A stretch of DNA of 64,000 bases from Marinomonas aquiplantarum (GCF_003314975.1 NZ_QNRF01000004.1:186001-250000); one strand, 5' to 3'. Shown: positions 10,576 through 23,775, counted from the stretch's first letter. Numbers and translations are program-made. Notes: a model not told the origin generated them from the letters alone.

Positions 10576-10664
10576 GGGTAGAATGCTAAATAAGTGCAAA
10601 CTGTTTTTTGTTAAACAGTGTTAAAATCAACCTCAATAAGCATTGATTGCACTTTTAGTTACCC
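10576..10664. repeat. Large imperfect inverted repeat between cspD and clpS
   Basis: The 313-base divergent region holds a nested structure. The outer arms GGGTA-CTAAA-AAGTGCAA (10576-10599) pair with TTGCACTT-TTAG-TTACCC (10647-10664), with small bulges. Inside is CTGTTT / AAACAG (10601-10606 with 10613-10618). It lies about 100 bases from cspD and 125 bases from clpS, so it could be a leader structure or a protein-binding region for either gene. The rest of the gap shows no gene. Confidence 0.5.
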
Positions 10665-10788
10665 TAATAATGAGCGTAGAAGCCGTTTTGGGATTTGTAA
10701 AATCCAAGTGCGAATGTGTAGCGTAAATAAGTGGTAATGAGTCAAATTTGGCAAATTACGTGAAAAATTGTAGCCTCAGAGGCATAGA

Positions 10789-11136
10789 ATGATTGTAAAT
10801 CAGCAAATTAGACTAACATCAGAAGATGAGCAGCATGGTCACTCTGGTATAGCGATTGCGCCAGAAGAAACAGAATTAAAACCACCGTCCATGTATCAGG
10901 TGGTGTTATTTAATGATGACTATACGCCAATGGACTTTGTCGTATTTGTATTACAGCGTTTTTTTTCAATGGATGGAGAGAAAGCTAATCAGGTAATGTT
11001 AGAAGTGCATACCAAGGGGAAAGGTGTCTGCGGCATTTATCCTTTTGATATTGCGGAAACGAAAGTGGCAATGGTTCAACAGTTCGTAGAGCAAAACGAG
11101 CACCCCTTAATGTGCGACCTACAAAAGGTTGACTGA
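10789..11136 (+). CDS. clpS: ATP-dependent Clp protease adaptor ClpS
   Basis: 115 residues, family length about 106. The ClpS core is clear: [20 protein letters not shown] is followed by helices with [25 protein letters not shown]. ClpS delivers proteins with N-degron residues (Leu, Phe, Trp, Tyr) to ClpAP. The residues that shape the N-degron pocket (N-D-D-Y-T-P-M and the H-x-x-G-x-G region) are present. It is followed by clpA after 20 bases, and aat, which creates N-degrons, lies a few genes away. Confidence 0.95.
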   Translation: MIVNQQIRLTSEDEQHGHSGIAIAPEETELKPPSMYQVVLFNDDYTPMDFVVFVLQRFFSMDGEKANQVMLEVHTKGKGVCGIYPFDIAETKVAMVQQFVEQNEHPLMCDLQKVD

Positions 11137-11156
11137 TTCAGAGAGAGGGAATAGCA

Positions 11157-13409
11157 ATGTTAGATAAAGAACTAGAGCAAACCCTGAATACAGCTTTTAA
11201 AGCGGCCCGAGACAAGCGTCATGAATTTATGACGGTAGAGCACTTGTTGCTAGCACTTATTGAAAATGGTGCCGCTTCTAGTGTGTTAAAGGCTTGTGGC
11301 GTGAATTTAGAGACGTTGAGTAAAGAACTCGAAGAGTTTGTCGACAGCACCACTCCCTTGATCCCTGAAGATGATGAAGAGCGAGAGGTTCAGCCAACGC
11401 TGGGTTTTCAGCGTGTCCTCCAAAGAGCCGTTTTCCATGTTCAATCCTCAGGAAAGCGTGAAGTAACGGGTGCCAATGTGCTCGTGGCAATTTTCAGTGA
11501 ACAAGAGAGTCAAACTGTTTATCTGTTGAAGCGTCATGGGGTTGCTCGAATTGATGTGGTCAATTACGTGGCTCACGGCATTTCCAAATTAGGTGATTCT
11601 TCTGAAGAAGTGGATCAAGAAGACGATGCAGAAGACACCAGTACGGCACCCTTGCAGAAATTTGCTTTAAATCTGAATGAAGAAGCCAAAAACGGCAAAA
11701 TTGATAAATTGATTGGTCGGGAATACGAAGTTGAGCGCGTTATTCAGACTCTATCCCGCCGCCGAAAAAATAACCCTTTGCTTGTTGGTGAGTCTGGGGT
11801 TGGTAAAACAGCCATTGCTGAAGGGTTGGCGAAGCGCATTGTGGACGGGCAAGTGCCTGATGTGATTGCTGACGGGGTAGTTTACTCGCTCGATCTAGGG
11901 GCTTTGCTGGCTGGAACAAAATATCGCGGTGACTTTGAGAAGCGCTTGAAGCAATTGCTCGGTGAGTTGAAGAAGCTGCCTAACGCCATTCTGTTTATCG
12001 ATGAGATACACACCATTATCGGAGCTGGCGCGGCGTCAGGTGGCGTGATGGATGCCTCGAATCTACTGAAACCTGTATTGAGTTCAGGTGGATTGCGCTG
12101 CATTGGCTCAACAACCTTCCAAGAGTTCCGTGGCGTGTTTGAAAAAGATCATGCTTTGGCCCGTCGTTTCCAGAAAATTGATGTGAACGAGCCAAGTGTG
12201 GATGATACTTATCAAATCCTCAAAGGTATTATTGGTGCGTTTGAAGAGCATCACCAAATCAAATACGAAGAACCCGCTTTGTTGGCGGCGGCGGAGCTCG
12301 CTCAGCGCTATGTGACAGATCGTCATATGCCTGACAAAGCTATTGATGTGGTGGATGAAGCTGGTGCATATCAGCGCTTACAACCAGAAGACAAACGCAA
12401 AGCTTCGATTACCGTGGCAGACATAGAAGACATTGTCTCGAAAATAGCGCGCGTGCCTGTGAAAGCGGTGAATTCAGATGATAGACAAGTGTTGTCTAAT
12501 CTAGAGCGCAATTTGAAAATGGTGGTGTTTGGACAGGACAATGCTATTGATTCGTTGTCCTCCGCGATCAAGTTGTCTCGTGCTGGTTTAAAAGCAGAGC
12601 AGAAGCCAATTGGTTCCTTCTTGATGGCTGGTCCTACTGGGGTCGGTAAGACTGAGGTGACCAAACAGTTGGCCAAGCAATTAGGTCTTGAGTTGATTCG
12701 TTTCGACATGTCTGAGTACATGGAGCGTCACGCGGTATCCCGTTTGATCGGTGCGCCACCAGGTTATGTGGGCTTTGATCAAGGCGGTTTGCTAACGGAA
12801 GCGGTGACTAAGAACCCACACAGTGTTGTTTTGCTAGATGAGATTGAGAAAGCTCACCCTGAAGTCTTTAACTTGCTTTTACAAGTGATGGACCATGGTA
12901 CTTTGACGGATAACAATGGTCGAAAAGCGGACTTCCGTAATGTGATTTTGATCATGACGTCAAATGCAGGGGCAGAGGAATTGGCTCGTCGCTCTATTGG
13001 TTTCTCTAACCAAGATAATTCGACTGATGGTATGGAGGTGATCAACCGAACCTTCACACCGGAGTTTAGAAACCGTCTCGATGCTGTTATTCAGTTCCAG
13101 CAGTTGGACGAGCGCATTATCTTCAATGTGGTCGATAAGTTCCTTGTGGAGCTTCAGGCGCAGTTAGATCCAAAAGGTGTCTTGCTGGATGTCTCCGATA
13201 CAGCACGAGGCTGGTTGGCCCACAAGGGCTATGATAGACAAATGGGGGCTCGACCAATGGCCAGAGTCATTCAGGAGCATCTGAAGAAGCCGCTGGCTGA
13301 TCAGATATTGTTTGGTGACCTGAGCGAAGGTGGTACGGTTAAAGTGACCTTAGATGAAAAGAAAGATGAGTTGAAATTTGACGTCATCAAGGAAGCCGTT
13401 GTCCATTAA
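11157..13409 (+). CDS. clpA: ATP-dependent Clp protease ATP-binding subunit ClpA
   Basis: 750 residues (E. coli 758). An N-terminal Clp repeat domain starts [20 protein letters not shown]. The first AAA+ module has Walker [18 protein letters not shown] and Walker [15 protein letters not shown]. The second has Walker [18 protein letters not shown] and Walker [16 protein letters not shown]. The hexamer unfolds substrates for ClpP and also accepts ClpS. The IGF loop that docks ClpP can be seen as [10 protein letters not shown]. The clpP gene is not in this window. Confidence 0.97.
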   Translation: MLDKELEQTLNTAFKAARDKRHEFMTVEHLLLALIENGAASSVLKACGVNLETLSKELEEFVDSTTPLIPEDDEEREVQPTLGFQRVLQRAVFHVQSSGKREVTGANVLVAIFSEQESQTVYLLKRHGVARIDVVNYVAHGISKLGDSSEEVDQEDDAEDTSTAPLQKFALNLNEEAKNGKIDKLIGREYEVERVIQTLSRRRKNNPLLVGESGVGKTAIAEGLAKRIVDGQVPDVIADGVVYSLDLGALLAGTKYRGDFEKRLKQLLGELKKLPNAILFIDEIHTIIGAGAASGGVMDASNLLKPVLSSGGLRCIGSTTFQEFRGVFEKDHALARRFQKIDVNEPSVDDTYQILKGIIGAFEEHHQIKYEEPALLAAAELAQRYVTDRHMPDKAIDVVDEAGAYQRLQPEDKRKASITVADIEDIVSKIARVPVKAVNSDDRQVLSNLERNLKMVVFGQDNAIDSLSSAIKLSRAGLKAEQKPIGSFLMAGPTGVGKTEVTKQLAKQLGLELIRFDMSEYMERHAVSRLIGAPPGYVGFDQGGLLTEAVTKNPHSVVLLDEIEKAHPEVFNLLLQVMDHGTLTDNNGRKADFRNVILIMTSNAGAEELARRSIGFSNQDNSTDGMEVINRTFTPEFRNRLDAVIQFQQLDERIIFNVVDKFLVELQAQLDPKGVLLDVSDTARGWLAHKGYDRQMGARPMARVIQEHLKKPLADQILFGDLSEGGTVKVTLDEKKDELKFDVIKEAVVH

Positions 13410-13432
13410 TTGCCTTAATGTTTTTTGTTAGA

Positions 13433-13472
13433 CCAAAAAAAACCACAGTCCTATGGATTGTGGTTTTTTTAT
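13433..13472 (+). terminator. Terminator of clpSA
   Basis: The stem AAACCACAG / TTGTGGTTT with a TCCTATGGA centre has an A run before it and seven Ts after it. It lies between the convergent clpA and infA genes and could serve both. Confidence 0.85.
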
Positions 13473-13505
13473 ATCAATTCACTGAAGGTTCAGCGATCGA
13501 TGAAA

Positions 13506-13724
13506 TTAACGAGCTCGGTAGACAATGCGACCTTTAGATAGATCGTATGGTGTTAGTTCTACTTTTACTTTATCGCCTGTTAGGATTCGGATGTAGTTTT
13601 TGCGCATTTTTCCTGAGATGTGTGCAACAACAACGTGTCCATTTTCTAACTCGACGCGAAACATGGTATTCGGCAACGTATCAATGATAGTGCCTTCCAT
13701 TTCTAAGCCTTCTTCTTTTGCCAC
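13506..13724 (-). CDS. infA: Translation initiation factor IF-1
   Basis: 72 residues, the exact family length. An S1-like OB fold starts [20 protein letters not shown] and contains [20 protein letters not shown], then the closing [22 protein letters not shown]-1 sits in the ribosomal A site during initiation. The clpA-infA-aat neighbourhood is conserved in gammaproteobacteria. Confidence 0.98.
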   Translation of the reverse strand: MAKEEGLEMEGTIIDTLPNTMFRVELENGHVVVAHISGKMRKNYIRILTGDKVKVELTPYDLSKGRIVYRAR

Positions 13725-13953
13725 AATATGTGTCCTATGGTGTTAACTTATTTTGGTTGGTAGGCGCCGACCTGAATTTGTTCGAGAGCTGTAAGCCTAG
13801 AAGAGAGACTTCTTAGCTTAATGAGCGCTAAACGCATAATACGGTCTCAAAAATGCTAAGAGCGATGTTTAGCAGCACCTGAAATTTTGTCGAGGCATAT
13901 TTTGCCTAAAAACGCGCCACAAGGCAAATTCCCTGTTTTATTTAAGGCTATTT

Positions 13954-14703
13954 TTAGACCTTAATTGGCTGCTTAAGCTTATTTTTTGAGAAATTTATCA
14001 GTTTTGAGTTCGTTATTGGGGTGGGAATGAGGTTTTGTAGTTGTGAAATGAATTGCTTTCTTGGGCACAGATTAGCGCCTAATGAGATCAGGTGCTCAGA
14101 CTCAACCTGACAGTCAATTAAGGCAATATTGAATGCTTCTGCGTGATCGCAGAAGATCTTAAGTGCCATTTTAGAGGCGTTTGGCTGTAATGAAAACATA
14201 GATTCGCCAAAAAAAACTTGCCCCATTGCGACTCCATAAAAGCCACCAACAAGCTGTTCTTCTTGCCATACTTCAATGGAATGGGCGAAGCCTAAGTCAT
14301 GAAGACGAGAATAGGCTTGCTTAATATCGTCTGAAATCCATGTTCCTTCATTTCGAGCTCGTAAATCAGAGCAATGGCTAATCACTTGGTGAAAAGCTTG
14401 GTTAATCGAAAATTGCATGTTTGATTTTTTTAAAGCTTTTTTTAAGGACTTTGATAGGTGGAAATGAGTTGGCAATAATACGCAGCGTTGTTCCGGATGC
14501 CACCAAAGAATAGGATCTGGCTCGCTGTACCAAGGAAAAAAGCCATGCTGATACAAATGTATTAGTCGCTGGGTCGACAAATCCCCTCCCATGGCGGATA
14601 GCCCTTCTGGGTCTTGGAGTGCCTTGTGAGGTTGAGGTGTGTCAAAGGGCGATTCAGATAGAATCATTAATTCACACTCTTCATTTGCATGGACATCGGT
14701 CAT
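13954..14703 (-). CDS. aat: Leucyl/phenylalanyl-tRNA-protein transferase
   Basis: 249 residues (E. coli 234). It contains the family hallmarks DPEGLSAMGGDLSTQRLIHLYQ (quoted in part: EGLSAMGGDLS), HGFFPWYSEPDPILWWHPEQ and FGESMFSLQPNASKMAL. The enzyme adds Leu or Phe to proteins with N-terminal Lys or Arg, making them ClpS-ClpAP substrates. Together with clpS and clpA the locus is a complete N-degron branch apart from ClpP. The C-terminal 20 or so residues are Lys/Asn-rich and look like a lineage-specific tail. Confidence 0.95.
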   Translation of the reverse strand: MTDVHANEECELMILSESPFDTPQPHKALQDPEGLSAMGGDLSTQRLIHLYQHGFFPWYSEPDPILWWHPEQRCVLLPTHFHLSKSLKKALKKSNMQFSINQAFHQVISHCSDLRARNEGTWISDDIKQAYSRLHDLGFAHSIEVWQEEQLVGGFYGVAMGQVFFGESMFSLQPNASKMALKIFCDHAEAFNIALIDCQVESEHLISLGANLCPRKQFISQLQNLIPTPITNSKLINFSKNKLKQPIKV

Positions 14704-15283
14704 TGAATTCGCTCTTTGTTGTTCAGATTTCTCTTAAATTCAAATCAATATAACGCCCAAACCTGCCTAACGTCATGATCGAAAAGTATTATATTTTTTT
14801 TAGGAGTAAAAGCCACCTTTGATAAAAAGGTCAAAAAAAGTCTAAAGCTTTATTTTTATTACCCGATATGCACAATGAGGAAGAAAAGATATTCGGGTTG
14901 CGACTTCCTGACACACTTTGTGATCTATTTTGTTTAATTGTGCACGGATGAACAAAGAAAAATGGTCTTTTTGAATGTGATTGACTGTTTTTTGTTCGAA
15001 AAAGGGTATAAATTGAAAAAAAATAGAAAAAAAGTGCAAGGAGTGCTTGACCAGTAAAGGAAAACTTGGTTTTAATCGATGCAGTCCTAAACGGTAATTC
15101 GAAAAATTGTTGGATGCAGTTTTGGAACTACTAGATAATTTGCTTTTTTGGCAATTGTCACAAAAGTGAAACTGATCGGTTTTAAGATACATGAGTCGTT
15201 GATTTAACAACGTTTCTTGGTTAGACGAAAATCTATCAAAGGGTCTACAAGACCACATAATATAATATAAAGGGGAATCTTGA
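14704..15283. other. Long AT-rich intergenic region upstream of the porin gene
   Basis: 580 bases without a convincing gene. It separates the divergent aat and porin genes. A possible promoter, TTGACC-17 bases-TTTTAA, lies near 15048-15076. That would give the porin a leader of about 200 bases. A small hairpin (ACCTTT / AAAGGT) is at 14815-14831. AGGGG (within AAAGGGGAAT) lies about 8 bases before the porin ATG. No RNA family could be recognised. Confidence 0.4.
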
Positions 15284-16192
15284 ATGAAAGCGATTAAACT
15301 TGCTTCTGTGTTTGCAGTATCTGCTGTTGCGGCTGCTGTTTCTACTACTACTATCGCTGCTGAAGGCGTTTTTTCAGGTAACGCGGGTATTGAATACGTT
15401 GCTGTAGATGACGGAAATAACGACCTTAGCGGAACTAACGAGGGTGAAGTTGAGCTTGCTATTGATACTGGCATCGTTTACGCAGAAATTGAAATTGCAA
15501 CTTCTGGTGGTGATGAAGGTACTAAGATTGGCATGGAAAAATTGTACGTAAAACAAGGTGCAGTTTCTTTCGGTCGCTTTGATGGTTCAGTATCAACTGG
15601 TTCATTCATGGGTATGGATGAGTACTTCGGCGGTGTTGATCTTAAAACTTCTGGTGATACTGATAATACTGGTATCCGTTACCAAGTATCTCCTGAGCTT
15701 ACTGTGGCAATTGAAGCAACGGAAAGTGTAGATGCTGTAGCGGCCGTAGCTGATGATCCAAACACAAATGCTGATGAAACTGTTGATGCGGTTGAAGCTC
15801 AGGATTCTGACATCGGTTTTGCTCTTTCTTATGTAAAAGACTTCGGTGCATTTAAAGCAGGTATCTCTGGTGGTTCGGTAGGTGATGCGAATGCTGTAAA
15901 CGTTGGCGTTCAAACAATGGCCGGTCCTGCAACTGTCTCTTTGAACTACGGTTCAGGTGCATCTGGTGTTACTGGTGATACTGATGTTGAACTAATGACA
16001 GCATCTGTAGCATACGCAGCTTCTGAAGCACTTACTTTGACTCTAGAATTTTCTAGCAACTTGGAAGCTGAAACCGATGGTACTTACTTCGTAGGTGAGT
16101 ATGCAGCTGGTGACTTGATCTACTACGTGAAAAACTACGCTGGTGATCTAGATACTGAGCTTACTAAAGTTGGTGTTAAAGCTGAATTCTAA
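15284..16192 (+). CDS. Outer-membrane porin-like protein
   Basis: 302 residues. A clear Sec signal peptide (MKAIKLASVFAVSAVAAAVS..., cleavage near AIAAEG-like TTIAA-EG) is followed by alternating amphipathic strands and the terminal phenylalanine (VKAEF) that BAM recognises. The mature protein is acidic, with Asp/Glu-rich loops (for example DDPNTNADETVDAVEAQDSD), as in marine porins. It resembles the Gram-negative general porin group but is short (about 16-strand porins are usually 320-380). In Pseudomonas this place between ftsK and aat is held by trxB, so the porin is a lineage difference. Substrate unknown. Confidence 0.8.
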   Translation: MKAIKLASVFAVSAVAAAVSTTTIAAEGVFSGNAGIEYVAVDDGNNDLSGTNEGEVELAIDTGIVYAEIEIATSGGDEGTKIGMEKLYVKQGAVSFGRFDGSVSTGSFMGMDEYFGGVDLKTSGDTDNTGIRYQVSPELTVAIEATESVDAVAAVADDPNTNADETVDAVEAQDSDIGFALSYVKDFGAFKAGISGGSVGDANAVNVGVQTMAGPATVSLNYGSGASGVTGDTDVELMTASVAYAASEALTLTLEFSSNLEAETDGTYFVGEYAAGDLIYYVKNYAGDLDTELTKVGVKAEF

Positions 16193-16229
16193 GATTCCCC
16201 TTTCGTAAAGAAAGTCTTTCTTAGTAAAT

Positions 16230-16262
16230 ACGAAAGCCAGCCCTTGGGGCTGGCTTTTTTTA
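16230..16262 (+). terminator. Terminator of the porin gene
   Basis: The stem AGCCAGCCC / GGGCTGGCT with a two-base loop is followed by seven Ts, 40 bases after the porin stop. Confidence 0.92.
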
Positions 16263-16340
16263 TGGTAAGCTTAACGTGTTTTGGCATGCAGTGGATTAAG
16301 CATGTGTTTGTTTTGGTTAGCATAAGATAGGAAGGCAGTT

Positions 16341-19088
16341 TTGTCAGAAGAGATGAGTGAGTCGGCACGATCACCAATTTGGGATATGTTTGCAAAGCAG
16401 GCAGCGTTTATTGCGGCTTTATTGCTGTTGTTTTTTTTCGGTTTAGCCACTTATTCCTATAACCCGCAAGATGCAGGGTGGTTTTATTCTGGCTCTGGCG
16501 GCGCCATTCAAAATTCCATGGGGCCCATCGGTGCGACATTAGCCGATTTGATGTCCGCTTTTTTCGGTACTTTATTCTATTCTCTACCACCTTTGTTCTT
16601 TTGGGTGGCCATTATTGTATGGCGTAACCCCCATCAGCTTTTACCTCTCAATAATGCTTTGCTTAGTGTGCTGGGCAGTATTCTTTATTTATGTTTTGGT
16701 TCTGCGCTTTGTTTTCTGCACACAGTCGGTGAGCAGGATTTGCAATACGGTGCAGGAGGAATTTTAGGGCAGAGTTTAGGTATCCTGCTTTATGGTGTCA
16801 TTGGTTATGATGGTGCCACTCTGGTCAGTCTCGCATTTGTTATTTTAGCCTTTACTCTGTTATCCCAAGTTCACTGGCTTAGCTTGATGGATAAGTTAGG
16901 GGAAGGTGTTTACCGCTTCATCTTTAAGCTAAAGGAAAAGTGGCAGACAAGTAAGGAAAATAGAATCAACAAAGCGGCAATGCACGAAGACGCTTTGCCT
17001 GAAGATTTTGCCGAAGAAGAGCCAGCGATTTTTCGTAAACAAAAAAATCGTCAGAAAGTCACATCAAAGGTGGCAGAAGAGAAAGCCGCCTCTCAGCACA
17101 ATGAAGCTTCAGCTGACCAGTTTCAAGATCATTTGCTTGAACCGGACTCAAGCGAAGCGCGACAGTCTAAGGGGAAATTTTCTTTGGCTTCGCTTTTTTC
17201 GAAATCAAACGTATCGTCAGCTGAGGCGACCCCAGAAAATGCCACAGACAAAATTCAAAGAGAGCCAGACTTTGATGGGTTAGACTCTCTTGCAGTCGAT
17301 GATGCAGAGATTAATTTTGGTGACACGCTTTATATTGAAGAAGAGTGGTCTTCAACACCTAAACCTGAAAAGCAGCCTGTATCAGAACCTGCTCAGGCTC
17401 AAGTGACGGAATCGATTGTTGAAGAAAAAACACCTGCAGAGGTTCTTAACAAGGAAAAGGCCGATGAGTTGTTGTTTGGCGATAACCAGGAGGCGGCTAT
17501 TCCTCCAGCTCACAAGCCGGCAGTAAGAACATTATCGGAAGCTAAACAACTTGATCGTCTTGGTGGGCCATCATCCTCTGAGGAGTCTGTGAAGCCGCAA
17601 GAAAAAGGTTATACCTTGCCGGATCGCTCTGTTTTAACGCAGCCTAAGCCAAAACAGGGTGGGTATACTGAAGAAGAGTTGCTTTCTTTGTCGTCATTGT
17701 TAGAGCAAAGGTTACAAGACTTTGGCGTCAAAGCTGAAGTAGTAGAAGTGAATCCGGGCCCAGTGATTACGCGTTTTGAGATTCAGCCTGCCCCAGGTGT
17801 GAAAGTGTCTCGTATCACTAATTTGGCAAAAGACTTAGCACGATCGTTAAGTGTGATGAGTGTGAGGGTGGTTGAAGTCATTGCGGGTAAATCCACCATA
17901 GGAATAGAAATCCCCAACCAAGTCAGGGACACCGTTTATTTTTCCGAAGTCATTAATTGTGACATGTACGATAATGCCTCTTCTGGTCTAACGTTGTCCT
18001 TGGGGCATGACATATCGGGCGAGCCTGTGGTGGTGGATTTGGCTAAAATGCCGCATGTATTGGTTGCTGGTACGACAGGGTCAGGTAAATCCGTTGGTGT
18101 AAATGCCATGATTTTGAGTATGTTGCTAAAATCCACACCGGATGAGGTACGTATGATCATGGTCGACCCAAAAATGTTGGAGCTGTCTATTTACGAAGGC
18201 ATCCCGCATTTGTTGACGCCGGTCATTACTGATATGAAAGACGCCGCTAACGGTTTACGTTGGTCAGTCGATGAAATGGAGCGTCGCTATAAGCTGATGT
18301 CTAAGCTTGGGGTGAGAAACATCGCAGGTTATAACAAGAAGGTGCGTGAAGCCATTAAAGCGGGCAGCCCTATTGAAGACCCATTATGGCAACCGGAAAT
18401 GGCGATGTTCTCTGAGGACGGTGTGGCTCGCACTGTACCGCATCTTGAGCCCTTGCCTTACATCGTTATTATTGTCGATGAGTTTGCTGACATGATGATG
18501 ATTGTTGGTAAAAAGGTGGAGGAGTTGATTGCTCGTATTGCACAAAAAGCCCGTGCGGCGGGGATTCACTTAATTCTCGCTACTCAACGTCCCTCGGTGG
18601 ATGTTATTACTGGGTTGATTAAAGCCAATATTCCGACGCGTATGGCATTCCAAGTGTCTTCAAAAATTGATTCTCGGACCATCCTTGATCAAGGTGGAGC
18701 GGATCAGTTACTGGGGATGGGAGACATGTTGTATCTCCCTGCCGGCTTACCCACGCCGATTCGTGTGCATGGTGCTTTTGTTTCGGATGAAGAAGTGCAT
18801 GCGGTGGTAGAAGAGTGGAAACAAAGAGGTGAGCCAGACTACATCAATGATGTGGTGGTCAACCCTGAGGATTTGATGTCAGGCGATGGCGGTGAAGAGA
18901 AAGATGCTTTGTATGATGAAGCCGTAAAGATTGTTATTGAAACACGTAAAGCCTCAATTTCTTCTATTCAGCGCCGCTTGAAAATAGGTTACAACAGAGC
19001 CGCAAATTTAGTAGAAGCGATGGAAGCGGCTGGTTTAGTTGGGCCAATGGGCACCAATGGGCAGCGCGATATCTTAATTCCAGAATAG
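16341..19088 (+). CDS. ftsK: DNA translocase FtsK
   Basis: 915 residues with a TTG start preceded by GGAAGG. Four N-terminal membrane segments (about 20-190) anchor it at the septum. A charged Pro/Gln/Glu-rich linker (about 200-440) follows, then the RecA-like motor with Walker [18 protein letters not shown] and Walker [15 protein letters not shown]. The C-terminal gamma winged helix ([18 protein letters not shown] to the end) recognises KOPS sequences. FtsK pumps chromosomes through the closing septum and activates XerCD. The linker is shorter than in E. coli (1329 residues). Confidence 0.97.
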   Translation: MSEEMSESARSPIWDMFAKQAAFIAALLLLFFFGLATYSYNPQDAGWFYSGSGGAIQNSMGPIGATLADLMSAFFGTLFYSLPPLFFWVAIIVWRNPHQLLPLNNALLSVLGSILYLCFGSALCFLHTVGEQDLQYGAGGILGQSLGILLYGVIGYDGATLVSLAFVILAFTLLSQVHWLSLMDKLGEGVYRFIFKLKEKWQTSKENRINKAAMHEDALPEDFAEEEPAIFRKQKNRQKVTSKVAEEKAASQHNEASADQFQDHLLEPDSSEARQSKGKFSLASLFSKSNVSSAEATPENATDKIQREPDFDGLDSLAVDDAEINFGDTLYIEEEWSSTPKPEKQPVSEPAQAQVTESIVEEKTPAEVLNKEKADELLFGDNQEAAIPPAHKPAVRTLSEAKQLDRLGGPSSSEESVKPQEKGYTLPDRSVLTQPKPKQGGYTEEELLSLSSLLEQRLQDFGVKAEVVEVNPGPVITRFEIQPAPGVKVSRITNLAKDLARSLSVMSVRVVEVIAGKSTIGIEIPNQVRDTVYFSEVINCDMYDNASSGLTLSLGHDISGEPVVVDLAKMPHVLVAGTTGSGKSVGVNAMILSMLLKSTPDEVRMIMVDPKMLELSIYEGIPHLLTPVITDMKDAANGLRWSVDEMERRYKLMSKLGVRNIAGYNKKVREAIKAGSPIEDPLWQPEMAMFSEDGVARTVPHLEPLPYIVIIVDEFADMMMIVGKKVEELIARIAQKARAAGIHLILATQRPSVDVITGLIKANIPTRMAFQVSSKIDSRTILDQGGADQLLGMGDMLYLPAGLPTPIRVHGAFVSDEEVHAVVEEWKQRGEPDYINDVVVNPEDLMSGDGGEEKDALYDEAVKIVIETRKASISSIQRRLKIGYNRAANLVEAMEAAGLVGPMGTNGQRDILIPE

Positions 19089-19119
19089 TCGCGACGATCA
19101 TTTCCATAGGAGAATTGTT

Positions 19120-19746
19120 TTGAAAACACGAATGCTGGCGCTGATTTCCTTATTCATAGGATTATTATTCCAAGGTGTGGTACAGGCTGAGGAGACATCT
19201 GCTCAGCAAGTGGCTACTTTGTTGGAACAGAATCGTAATGTCGAAGGGGAATTTCGACAAGTTACGTATGATGAACAGGGTAAGCAATTGCAGGTCAGTG
19301 AAGGGGTGTTTCTTCTTGCTAAGCCAAATCAGTTTGTTTGGGACAGTATTAAGCCTTTTGCTCAGCGTATTGTGTCGGATGGTCGTACGATCACCATTTG
19401 GGATGTTGATCTAGAGCAAGCAACGCAGCGCCCTTTGTCTGGTGAAATTGGTTCTTCGCCTGCTGCTTTATTGGGGCAGCCGGCAGAGACGGTATTGCCA
19501 CTTTATAATATTACAGCTTTGGGAGAGGAAAAATTTCGTTTATCTCCGAAAGCAGATCAGGATCTATTTCAGACACTTACCTTGTCATTTCGTGATCAAG
19601 TGATTGATGCCATGAGTATCTTAGATGCTTTGGGGCAGACCACGGTCATCGAGTTTAATAATGTTGAAGCCCATGATGGTGTGGCAAAAGAGAATTTTAA
19701 ATTAGATTTACCGGATGATGTTGATTTAATTGTAGAAGGACAATAA
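19120..19746 (+). CDS. lolA: Outer-membrane lipoprotein carrier protein LolA
   Basis: 208 residues with a TTG start preceded by AGGAGA. The signal peptide [23 protein letters not shown] sends it to the periplasm (shown in part: [12 protein letters not shown]). The mature protein has the family pattern [20 protein letters not shown], then [17 protein letters not shown]. LolA ferries lipoproteins from LolCDE to LolB. The stop overlaps the rarA start by one base (TAATG). Confidence 0.93.
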   Translation: MKTRMLALISLFIGLLFQGVVQAEETSAQQVATLLEQNRNVEGEFRQVTYDEQGKQLQVSEGVFLLAKPNQFVWDSIKPFAQRIVSDGRTITIWDVDLEQATQRPLSGEIGSSPAALLGQPAETVLPLYNITALGEEKFRLSPKADQDLFQTLTLSFRDQVIDAMSILDALGQTTVIEFNNVEAHDGVAKENFKLDLPDDVDLIVEGQ

Positions 19747-21100
19747 TGAAAGACCTGTTTTCGGATCTGAGTAACGGTGCCTATCAACCTCTGGCGGCTA
19801 GACTCAGACCCACTCGTTTAGAGGATTATATTGGACAATCGCATCTGGTTGGGCCAGGTAAGCCGCTACGACGAATGGTTGAAACAGGTCATTGCCACTC
19901 TTTTATTCTGTGGGGACCGCCAGGGGTAGGGAAAACCACCTTCGCTCAGCTATTATGTCAGGCATTAGACGGCCATTTTATTGAAATTTCGGCGGTGATG
20001 TCTGGGGTCAAAGAGATTCGTACAGCGGTAGATCAGGCTAAACAATTACGTCAAATGAACGGCACTCAAACCATTTTGTTTGTGGATGAAGTCCATCGCT
20101 TTAATAAATCGCAGCAAGATGCCTTCTTGCCATTTATCGAAGATGGCACTTTTTTGTTTATCGGTGCCACCACAGAAAATCCTGCTTTTGAACTAAATTC
20201 GGCGCTTTTATCGAGAGCTCGAGTGTATCGTTTGCAAACGCCGAGTGTGGAGGATGTGAAACAGGTATTGGTGCGAGCCTTGCACGATGAAGAAAAAGGT
20301 TTGGCTAATATGAAGTTCGCTCTGGATGAACACTATGTTGAAGTTTTGGCTCTAGCGGCGGATGGTGATATTCGTAGAGGGTTAAACTTCTTAGAGATTT
20401 TATCGGATTTAATCGAGCCAGGAGAGCAGGTTACTCAGGCTCAGTTAGAAGATGTGTTAGGCGGTAGCATTCGTCGTTTTGACCGCAATGGTGATGTCTT
20501 TTACGATCAAATTTCTGCTTTTCATAAGTCGGTACGTGGTTCGTCCCCTGATGGCGCTTTATACTGGATGGCGCGCATGTTAGATGGTGGTTGCGATCCT
20601 TTGTATATTGCTCGTCGCTTATTGGCCATAGCGTCTGAAGACATTGGTAATGCGGATCCAAGGGCATTGCAAGTAGGTTTAAATGCCTGGGATATCTTTG
20701 AACGAGTTGGTCCTGGAGAAGGCAATCGGGCGATTGCGCAAGCGGCTGTGTATATGGCTTGTGCTCCCAAAAGTAATGCCGTGTATCAAGCGTTTAATCA
20801 AGCTATGTCGGATGTGGCTGCTCAGCCGAGTTATGAGGTGCCGATTCATCTGCGTAATGCGCCCACATCGTTAGCGAAAAGTATGGGGCACGGGGATGAA
20901 TATCGTTATGCGCATAATGAACCCAATGCGTATGCTGCGGGGGAGAATTACTTGCCGCAAGAAGTCGCTGCAATGCGCTACTACCAGCCTTCGGACAGAG
21001 GGTTGGAGAAAAAAATTGCGGAGAAGATGGATTGGTTATCAGAGCTAGACCGTCAAAGTTTGCAGCAGCGTTATGCTGCAGTCGATTGGGGAGAGGAGTC

Positions 21101-21104
<4 letters not shown>
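19746..21104 (+). CDS. rarA: Replication-associated recombination protein A
   Basis: 452 residues of the MgsA/RarA/WRNIP1 AAA+ family. Walker A is [17 protein letters not shown] and Walker B is [20 protein letters not shown]. The N-terminus, [20 protein letters not shown], is typical. The C-terminal tetramerisation domain includes [20 protein letters not shown]. It acts at stalled replication forks with SSB. It is translationally coupled with lolA in front and crcB behind. Confidence 0.96.
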
Positions 21105-22830
<1,726 letters not shown>

Positions 22831-22842
22831 TCTGCGCTTTTA

Positions 22843-22874
22843 ATAAAAAAGCCTCTCGTTGAGGCTTTTTTTGT
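22843..22874 (+). terminator. Terminator of serS
   Basis: The stem AAAAAGCCTC / GAGGCTTTTT with a five-base loop and T run lies just after serS and immediately before cobA. The ftsK-serS unit may end here, with partial read-through into cobA. Confidence 0.88.
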
Positions 22875-22887
22875 GTGAGACAACATT

Positions 22888-23631
22888 ATGACAGGTAAAG
22901 TCTATTTGATTGGAGCGGGACCAGGTGATCCTGAGTTACTGACGCTCAAAGCATATCGACTATTAAAGCAGGCGGATGTGGTGTTATATGATCGACTGGT
23001 TGGGCAGGAGATCATCGAACTGATACCGGAAACTGCTGAAAAAATGTATGTAGGTAAAGCCAAGTCTTTACATAGCTTGCCACAAGAAGACATCAATTCT
23101 TTGCTCGCAGAAAAAGCACAGCAGGGTCATCAGGTGGTGCGACTAAAAGGTGGTGATCCTTTTATTTTTGGTCGTGGAGGAGAAGAGCTGGAAGAATTGA
23201 TTGAAGAAGGTGTGCCATTTGAGGTTGTACCAGGGGTAACGGCAGCCGCAGGCTGTGCCGCTTACGCAGGTATTCCTTTAACACATCGTGATTATGCTCA
23301 ATCAGTACGTTTTCTTACGGGCCATTTGAAGGATGGCACGACGGATTTACCATGGGAAGAGTTGGTGCATCCTGCTCAAACTTTGGTGATTTACATGGGG
23401 TTAACTGGTCTTCAGGATATTAGCCAATCTTTGTTGAAATTTGGTATGTCGGCGACGATGCCGGTGGCCGTCGTCGAAAAAGGCACATCGAAATCTCAGC
23501 GAGTGTTTACTTCGACAATTAGTGAGGTATACCAAGTGGCAACAGATAATGAAGTAAAATCGCCTGCCTTATTAATTATCGGTGAAGTTGTGACATTACA
23601 AGATAAGCTGGCTTGGTATGGTAAGTACTAG
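22888..23631 (+). CDS. cobA: Uroporphyrinogen-III C-methyltransferase
   Basis: 247 residues of the single-domain SUMT type (no CysG oxidase/chelatase part). The motifs are [20 protein letters not shown], the SAM-binding [18 protein letters not shown], and [20 protein letters not shown]. It makes precorrin-2 for siroheme and, if present, cobalamin. In Pseudomonas the equivalent gene also follows serS. Siroheme feeds sulfite and nitrite reductases. Confidence 0.95.
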   Translation: MTGKVYLIGAGPGDPELLTLKAYRLLKQADVVLYDRLVGQEIIELIPETAEKMYVGKAKSLHSLPQEDINSLLAEKAQQGHQVVRLKGGDPFIFGRGGEELEELIEEGVPFEVVPGVTAAAGCAAYAGIPLTHRDYAQSVRFLTGHLKDGTTDLPWEELVHPAQTLVIYMGLTGLQDISQSLLKFGMSATMPVAVVEKGTSKSQRVFTSTISEVYQVATDNEVKSPALLIIGEVVTLQDKLAWYGKY

Positions 23632-23703
23632 TCTCTGTTGTTAGGGAAGGTGCGAATAAGTCTTCTGAAACCAGTGAACTTGTTTGTAGCTTTCCAAGAC
23701 ATG

Positions 23704-23746
23704 ATAACGGAGTTTCTTCTTTACTGAAGGGCTCCGTTTTTTTTAT
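23704..23746 (+). terminator. Terminator of cobA
   Basis: The stem ACGGAG / CTCCGT with a longer loop is followed by eight Ts, between the convergent cobA and tusE. Confidence 0.8.
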
Positions 23747-23775
23747 GTCTTATACGTCATGAGAAGATAAGCTGG

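Noticed and set aside
14842-15474. Long open frame (210 codons) on the minus strand upstream of and into the porin gene
   Set aside because: It overlaps the porin signal region antisense, has a composition typical of a shadow frame in AT-rich spacer, and lacks a ribosome site.
16189-16395. 68-codon minus-strand frame between porin and ftsK
   Set aside because: It runs across the porin terminator and into the ftsK start, and no motif is visible.
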